From positions 7,005,710 to 7,069,709 of the forward strand of contig JAJEKV010000063.1 of assembly GCA_021234155.1 (NCBI GenBank): a stretch of 64,000 nucleotides of DNA. The letters are read 5' to 3'. Source of the stretch: Isoetes taiwanensis. Taxonomy: Eukaryota; Streptophyta; Lycopodiopsida; Isoetales; Isoetaceae. This document shows positions 56,701 through 64,000 of this stretch, piece by piece. Below the pieces are notes generated by a model. It ran no database searches and was not told where the DNA came from. It saw nothing but the letters and a program-made list of their open reading frames with translations. Each line of letters opens with the position of its first letter. Positions within the stretch are counted from its first letter, which is position 1. The position numbers and the translations under genes are program-made.

Positions 56701-57996
56701 GGGATACCGGCTTTAGAATTAGTCATAGGCAATATCGAAACAACCATTTGCCCGGTGATGGACATGTTAGAATTTTCTGAATTGAATTATTTAGCATATA
56801 CCATATTGCTGATCGATATGTATTCTGCGCCACCACGAGGTCATCTTGTTTACCATTTCCTTTGTCTTCACATGCATTTGAGATATACGTTTTAGTCCTC
56901 AAAGCGTTTCAAATAAAAATCATCACGCGATCAATTTTTCCGGATATGCCGTATTGTCCTTTTGGGCTAGCAGCCAATGGGTAGCTCTTAGCACATTTCT
57001 TATCAAGAACTTATTTGATACCATAATTTGATCTTACTTTTCTTCATCTTAACCATTCTATATCTTTAACGCTTTGCTTCATATGCCTCCTCCTTGCTAA
57101 TCCCCAAAGTCGCCGGACTTCTTCGTTAATGGGAGCTATTCGCCAAGTTCTTTGTCATATACGCCAGGCAGTTACATAATAGTCCATGGCTTTCCACCAA
57201 TCTGGCAGGTGTGTATTTCATACAATTTCTCAATGTGAACTTAAAATCCACACTTGTCTTGCTATCCTCTTGCGCAGTTCTTTTGAACGTAGCATAACTT
57301 TGTCTTCCTCGGTTAAGAGACACCGCACCATATATCATCATCGGCTCAAAGTCTTTATTTTTACCTGCGGCTTTTCGGCTGATCTTTCCTCTTCCTTAGC
57401 ATGCGGTTTTGATCCGATGACATCCTCGAAGCGATAGCTCAATAATGAAATCGTTCTTCGTTATCTTGTTTGGTGGTTAGCCTATCTTTTAAGCTGAAGC
57501 TGTCGCCAAAGTGCATATATGAATGGTGCCACCTCCTCTTCCTTATCGAGAGTTTGTCCCGGAGGTAATGAAGTAATATCCGTTCACAAATCCCTAGGTG
57601 GAAATCGGTGAAAACGTCGAACCCTCATGGCTTCCCTTTCGAGGATGATCTCATGTACCTTCATATTCTTGATCTGACATATATAATAGTTTACCTTTGC
57701 ATTATTTGGACCTTTCGATCCTATTCTTGTCCTTATAATAGTTCTCATTGTTCCATGTAGGTGGAATAATCTCCCATATTCATCGTCATATGCATCCCTG
57801 CGAGGTTGATTTCAAATTGAAAGCATTCAAACAACTTGTTAGTCATATTTTCGATATGTCTTTCATGTATTTAGAGTTATACTCAATCTAAATATAAGAG
57901 TTGGGATATATTCCGGCTGCGATACACGAGGGTATATGGGTAGAAACATCAGAATATATCGGTGAGATGAAGTTCCTAAAACAAACGGCACGGACT
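50728..57996. repeat. Tandem 7.2-kb unit, copy A
   Basis: A unit of about 7,270 bases repeated directly by copy B. The text from CCTTGGTCAATCCCTTGGC (50752) corresponds to 58021, and TTTACCATTTCCTTTGTCTTCA ending 56870 corresponds to 64000. The sequence is AT-rich with frequent stops on both strands. The - strand reads weakly like eroded protein in places (KHRKRESMLKRVQFPVSDKL near 53600), but no family was recognised. It may be a decayed retrotransposon or a macrosatellite unit. Confidence 0.85.
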
Positions 57997-60900
57997 AGCA
58001 TCCTTGGGCTAAACAATACGCCTTGGTCAATCCCTTGGCGATTATTATCATCCTATAGCTTGAGATAGAGCAATCAAGCATGAAGTATTTCATCCCACCC
58101 ATATCATTTACCATTTGTTAAACATATTTTTCTTTTGACTAAGGTCATTTTAGCGGTAATATATACTAGCTACTTGTAAAAGCGTTAACATATCATTTGG
58201 TATACTTGTCATTTATGCCATATGGCTATTAATGGCACTAAATCAATGACCCTCTCTGATTACTCTATTAATTGAGGAAAATTGGGTCTATTGCTAATTT
58301 CAGCATCAATGAAACAAGTCTTTCCCATCCTTACTCAATTCATGGTGCATCTTTCATGATATGATTCCATTGCCGTATGACTTAGTTAAACTTTCTCCAT
58401 ACATTTTGAAGTCTTAGAGTGCTTATTTATAGCATCAATAGCGCAGTCCCTATATGCTATCTTACCTTTTTGTTTATTGCAGAGATTAACTCGTCCTTGC
58501 ATTATTCCATGTTTTATCTCTACCATAATCAGCCTATTATCATCCTTATTTGTATTGTTCTTGCTTCTTGCCATTTACTCTGAATTTTTAGGTTCTGGTT
58601 ACTGCCTTATTCATTGCTTGAAGTGTCCCAGCAATCTCTATTTTAGCAATCACTATACTCATATTCATGATGTATCTTTAGAGCGATGAAATTAAAATGT
58701 AGACATGTGCGATTCATGAGAGTATTATCCAATTATTATTACATAGCGTTTTATTTCCCAAAGGATGTGTATTCAGCTCATATCTGACAAATCATATTAT
58801 GCAGTGTGCTTTTAGAGTAAAATTTTGCGGCCTATAAAATTAACTAGATCATGTTACCAAGAATAGAAGCTTTTCTATATGTTTTAATCATTTGCAATAT
58901 ATTTAAGACTACATAAAACTTAAGTCAAAGTGGTCGGGAAAAGAAAACCACTGTTTTTTGCTTTCAAGTTATGATCGGCTGACCTTTTGAGTAGGTACTT
59001 GTCCTTGAATCTTCAATTACTCCATCATCCATTGCATTGTGGAAACTATCAATGAAGACACAACTCAGGAAGGCTTACGTGCCTGCTGATAACCGTAGAG
59101 CATTGGCGGTGAAGCGGTAGAGATCACGAGGGCCAAAAGGTACTATGGGGTTTTCGGTTTATGATGTATTTATTTTGCTACTGGGTCGATATTACAAGCA
59201 GCAACAGAAATATTCAAATGTATTAGCAATTGCATTTGTATGGACTTCCATTTATCGGCATATGATTTATGAATAATATTCATCTTGATGTATAATCATG
59301 CATTTCGGACCTATATCTTCTTTGCATACCCCTTGTAATCATCATTTGTTAATGTAATTATGAATGCTCGATACTCGGCTTAACGGTTTTAGGTATCGGC
59401 TATCTAGCTTCAGGTCTACTTGTGGTAATCATCCATCAAGTTCATGATTTATCTTGTTGTATCATCTTATGCTTATCTACATTAATATATCTAGAATGAA
59501 AATGTAAGCACAATACCGCAGTTACACATTTATTTTAACTGTCGGAATCCACAACCTGGATATCTGAAATATATTTAATCTCTACGGATAAGCTCAAATA
59601 ATCTCGATTTATGTCTAAGGGGATGAGCATCCTTCGCGGTATTAGCTCCTACATATAGTGCTCCACAGGCGTGATCATATTATCTGGATTATCTTATGAT
59701 CCCCTATGCCTTTGGTCATAAATGTAGGCCTAAGTCGAATATGCTCGATTCATCTTTGGAAATACTAGGCTTATGTAAACCATAACTTCGGATCTTAGCT
59801 TCTTTGTTTGTAACGTCGACCTCACCTCTGATGGCTATCTGTAGGCTATCATTTAACCATACTTGATATTTAGCAATATCCTTGTTTTAACCGCGGACCC
59901 GATCTATTAGTGCATACGATTAATCTGAAAATGAGTGTAACTTTTTGGTATGTAGACTAGACATTCTTTTATCTATATTCTTGAATACGACAATCGGAAC
60001 TTATTCAAAACACGAGGGGAATTGATGCGGTTCATCTTGAGCTCTGTGTTTCTGGATCTGAGCCCGGTGAATGTCCTCATAAGCGTTTGCCCACCAAATG
60101 CTGTTTCCCCTTTGATAGCGGTTACGTCATCTCTATTATAACTTCTCTTGGCCATGGCCTCCTCTATAAGCCCATAGTCCATATTAGCTCAATCTTCAAA
60201 GAAGCTCTAAGTCTAACAACTCTCAAACTCATGCCTTAGGATTCTGTTGTTGAGTTTTCTTCCTCCGGACCAGACGTCCGCACATCCATGCGTGTCGTAA
60301 CCCATAATGTGGGTGTGAGTCTTCAAAATATCTTACCTATTTTCCTTCTTCTATTTTGGTCCAACCAGTGAGGATCAACGAGCATTCGATTTTGAGTTTC
60401 TAGGTTTTATCGAGGCAGGTGTTAATCAATATTGGCTGCTTAACACCCATTTTATTAGATTTTATTTTCCTTTGGGACCATAGTTATTGGTTTTGACTAT
60501 CACCCCAATTGTTTCCATTATGGAGACTTAGGATGTATACGCCATGGACTTATGCTCCATCCCATGTTGTGCAATTTTTCGCAAGTCATGTGAGAAGCGG
60601 CTTATTCTTTCATGGCTAAAGATTCCTAAAGAGTTCTCTTTTCTTAGGTTTCCTGAACTTGTAGAACACTTTTGAACTTACCAACCATGAGCAGGTAAAA
60701 TCTTGCCCAAAGCAAAATACTATAAACATATGCTCTTTGTATTGTAATTTATCCTTTGGTTATATAGCTTATCATGTTCATTTCATATAGCGAGCATCTC
60801 AGTTCCCTCTTCCTATGTTTTGGAAATGAAACCATTGTTGATCATTTCAACGTGAGGCTATATTGCTATGTCTTGCATCAACACCCACAGTCATGATGTT

Positions 60901-63900
60901 TATGGCATTTAATAAAATCCTCACCTCACAGGTAGGAATATGAATAACACACCTTATTTGTTATTATCTTTGTGAGCCTTGGGGATTATTATGCAATGCA
61001 TATATCCATAAAATATTAATGCATAGAATTGCTAGGCGATAACTTTGAAACTCGCCTTTTAGACACATGCCTTTCTTAATAAAACGGGTTTCAAAATTGG
61101 AGGCGGTATTGTACTATCATATTAGAGTCGAGACTTGTTATTGGATGTATTTATGCTTCTTTACGAGTCCTCTTTGATCGAAGCCATTGTCTTCAGATGA
61201 TCTGAATTAAGCGGCCGAATATCCTTAGGCGCAGCGCCTGAACATGAATGGACATACATATCTGGCCGGAATCACGTGAAACAATAACATTTCTTGCTGG
61301 TAGTATGATTATGACTACTAGCATGGATATGGCAGTGGCCTTGAATGGTAAGACATCCCTTTTGTCAAACTTGATGAGTGCGGAAGATGCCATTTGCCTG
61401 CTCAATACTTCTATTGTCATATTTAGAAAGTTAGCTTTAAGCCCATAGCATTTCTTGGGTCATCACTTTACTTAATATATCTTTGGTTTCCTCTTTGATT
61501 CCCAGTCGTTAAATCATAAATCGCGAGAACATCCACGGATTTATATTGAGCGATCATTGAGGAAGTTCTTTAATGATAGAATTGATGATGGCGTGGTCAT
61601 CCATATATCGAGAAAGTGTGTTTGAATAATTCCAGCTTCTTTGTATAGATCCTTGTGTTTGCTAGATTCTTTATAAAGTTGGCTTGAACCATGACAGAGT
61701 ATAAGTTGCACCAACGAGAACATCTGAAACCCATTAGTACCTGAAGTTGGATCGAGTCTTTGAATTCCCATCATAATGGCTTGATTAGCTAGCAGCCATG
61801 AGTTAGCTCGATACAAAGTCTCCCTAGATCATTAGTCTCCGACATTTGCCTTTGGATCCCACTTTAAACCCTTGGCTATGAACTTTCTCTTCTCCATCAT
61901 TTTTATCCAAAGTTTGTTGTTATGGTGTATGTCATTTCATATATTTCCAAAGCGCCTTGATGCTTTTTAATGTCATAACCTCACATATCTGCGAATCACT
62001 GTTAATGGGATGCTCATAGCATTTGGTTATGTCGACAACATATATACATTGCCAGAACAGAATTTAGTACCACATCATATACCAGCGTTAAACCATCCAA
62101 TTAGGGTTTAATCTTCACAGAATAGATTGCAAAATCTTTCACACATTTTTTTTGGCATCAATGTACGTATGGTTCAATGACCATATTAAGTACTTTGCGA
62201 TAACAATTTGTGTCTTTCGGTGTACCTTTGTGCCATGTGCATTAATTGATCGGCGATACTCTTTCTTGTGTGCCTTAAATATACCTAGCAAGTATGGTAA
62301 TTTTTCAGCTGCACACGCATTCAATATAAGGGATGATAACGCATTTCATTTTTGACCTTCCACAATATGATCATTTGGTCTTGTGAACTTCCACGAAGTC
62401 TTCTTCTTTGAGCCTATTGCATGCCATCTCACGTGATATATGTTTTGGGCTATGAGCGGGTTATTTGATGCCTTATCCTGACTACATAAAGTATTCTGAA
62501 ACCACTCCAAACTCTTGATGACTTGTTCTGCATCATTAAGAGGAATTTCCTAGTAGTGTCTTTTTTTTCATTGCTTCCGTTATTCCATGGCCAAGTATGA
62601 CTATCTCACGGTGTTATAGTCAATTTATCCTTATCGAGATGAGGTATATGAATTTGTCTGAATTCAAGATCATTTTAGATCTGGTTCAGTTCTCTGAAGT
62701 AAATTCGCCCATTCTAAGCTTTTATTTGGGATATGATTAAGTCCATCTTTGTAACATATTTTGAGCTGTTTGTTTTGTACCACGTGTATTGGTAGTTCTA
62801 ATGTGACCTATGTGAGATCCACAAATTTATGCAATTGAGGGATAGGCGGACCTCCTCATATTGGGCAAGAGATGTAGAATGGTTTTGTAGCATAAGAGTC
62901 ACATATTCTCTGTATATTTCCAGAGAACATGGTGTTGTTCTAATATCTCCAATATCTCGGTACATCTTTCATAGCCTTATAGACTATTTTGGGGTATGCA
63001 TATCTCATCTAATCTTAGATAAAAAGTCTGAGTGGATAATCTTTTTCTTTATTTTATCTCCACCTTCCGGATCTGCATTTTGCCTAGATCATCTTTTGAG
63101 CTGTTTTGGATTTGCATAACCACGAAGAGCCAAGGCCTATGTTAGTTTTACATATTTAAATTTTGGAGAGTCAAGTTACAGTTTGTTGAGTCTGTGTCTT
63201 TATCCACAAATTTGGATGTTCCAGATTACTGGAGGAGTTTTGGCCGAGTGGCACAAGAATGAATTCATATCTTATGAATCATTATTCTTTTCTGAATCCA
63301 TCTGGGGATAAGTTCTCATTACTACGTTATGTGTTATTGCATTATCTAAGCATAAATAGCTTCAAAATAAACAAATTTTTTCATATCTGAAAATAAGCCA
63401 TACCTTAAATATCATACTTGGTACTTTACTTGTGATTACCATCGATCACGCATTGGTCATAGCAATGTTCCTTTGGTGGCCGAATGTCCCACATTCCACC
63501 AGTGTATCGAGGCCTTCCACGATGGAGTTATCCAGTTTTTCAGCTTTGGATAGGAGTAAGTGACGATGGAAGAGCCTTGGAGGTGCATTTGTCGTAATGT
63601 TGGAGTTGCTCCCTTTAGTTGCTTATGCATGCGGTGTTTGCTCTTTTGATTCTTGGCTGATTGGCATCTTGCTTCTTAGGAACTCAATATTTTTAGGTCT
63701 TTCAGCGAGGATATCATACATGAGACCATTAGGATAACTAATTTTAAATCAGCCTTAGGGTCTTGAGGACATTTTTAATGTCATGCTCCGGCATGTTCGC
63801 GCCTCCACGTATCCTATATAGGCGGATACCGGCTTTAGAAGTGTAGTCTTAAAGGCAATGTCGAAAACAACCATTTGCCCGATTGGACATGTTAGGGTTA

Positions 63901-64000
63901 CCGCGAGGGCCAGATTATTTAGCATATACCATATTGCACGATCCGGCCATATCATATTCTCGCCACGAGGTCATCTTGTTTACCATTTCCTTTGTCTTCA
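57997..64000. repeat. Tandem 7.2-kb unit, copy B (cut by the window end)
   Basis: Direct copy of unit A, 139 bases shorter over the aligned 6.1 kb. Long stretches such as CATATCATTTACCATTTGTT and ATCAATGAAACAAGTCTTTC are identical, while short indels recur at CAG/CTG positions. The most protein-like - strand stretch is at 60182-59973 (EEAMAKRSYNRDD). No gene is called. Confidence 0.85.

Overview
This window looks like transposon-dense intergenic DNA from a land plant with a large nuclear genome, probably a seed plant and possibly a gymnosperm. That placement is an inference. It rests on a plant L1-type LINE, Ty3/gypsy and LTR debris, plant-type DDE transposases, hAT and Mutator MITEs, AT-rich interspersed DNA, and one host-like DUF4408/DUF761 gene. 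No rRNA, tRNA, organellar or bacterial gene was recognised.

Layout. 1-5.7 kb: a degenerate LINE on the + strand (ORF1 tail, endonuclease, reverse transcriptase, zf-RVT). 5.77-18.18 kb: a 12.4-kb DNA transposon with exact 32-bp terminal inverted repeats (TIRs) and a 4-bp AAAG duplication. It carries a rightward DUF7869-like transposase gene and a leftward multi-part accessory gene that ends in an FCP1-like HAD domain. 18.3-20.2 kb: two stem-loop repeats and unassigned coding debris. 20.2-26.1 kb: a tandem array of about 1.56-kb units from an LTR retrotransposon end (polypurine tract plus LTR), closed by one complete LTR. 27.08-34.43 kb: a second DNA transposon (7.35 kb, TIR starting GGTGTAAATTC) with a rightward DDE gene of a different family and a leftward accessory gene, again ending in an FCP1-like HAD domain. 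A 323-bp hAT MITE has inserted into that accessory gene. 34.4-38.5 kb: tandem duplications, a 420-bp Mutator-type MITE, exon-like scraps and a highly charged leftward reading frame. 38.9-41.7 kb: LTR-retrotransposon remains (gag, primer binding site, LTR, chromodomain) on the - strand. 42.7-43.6 kb: the DUF4408/DUF761 gene. 44-46 kb: diverged local duplications. 47.5-50.1 kb: a second LINE relic. 50.7-64 kb: two copies of a unit of about 7.2 kb in direct tandem, the second cut by the window end.

The most interesting content is the pair of two-gene transposons. Their transposases and TIRs are unrelated as far as can be seen, yet each carries an antisense accessory gene whose C-terminus is a DLNGVL-type HAD/FCP1 phosphatase-like domain. 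Nearly every coding region is broken by stops and frameshifts. Part of this may be assembly error rather than decay: differences between tandem copies fall mostly on CAG/CTG-containing positions, as expected of base-calling errors at CHG-methylated sites in native-DNA long reads.
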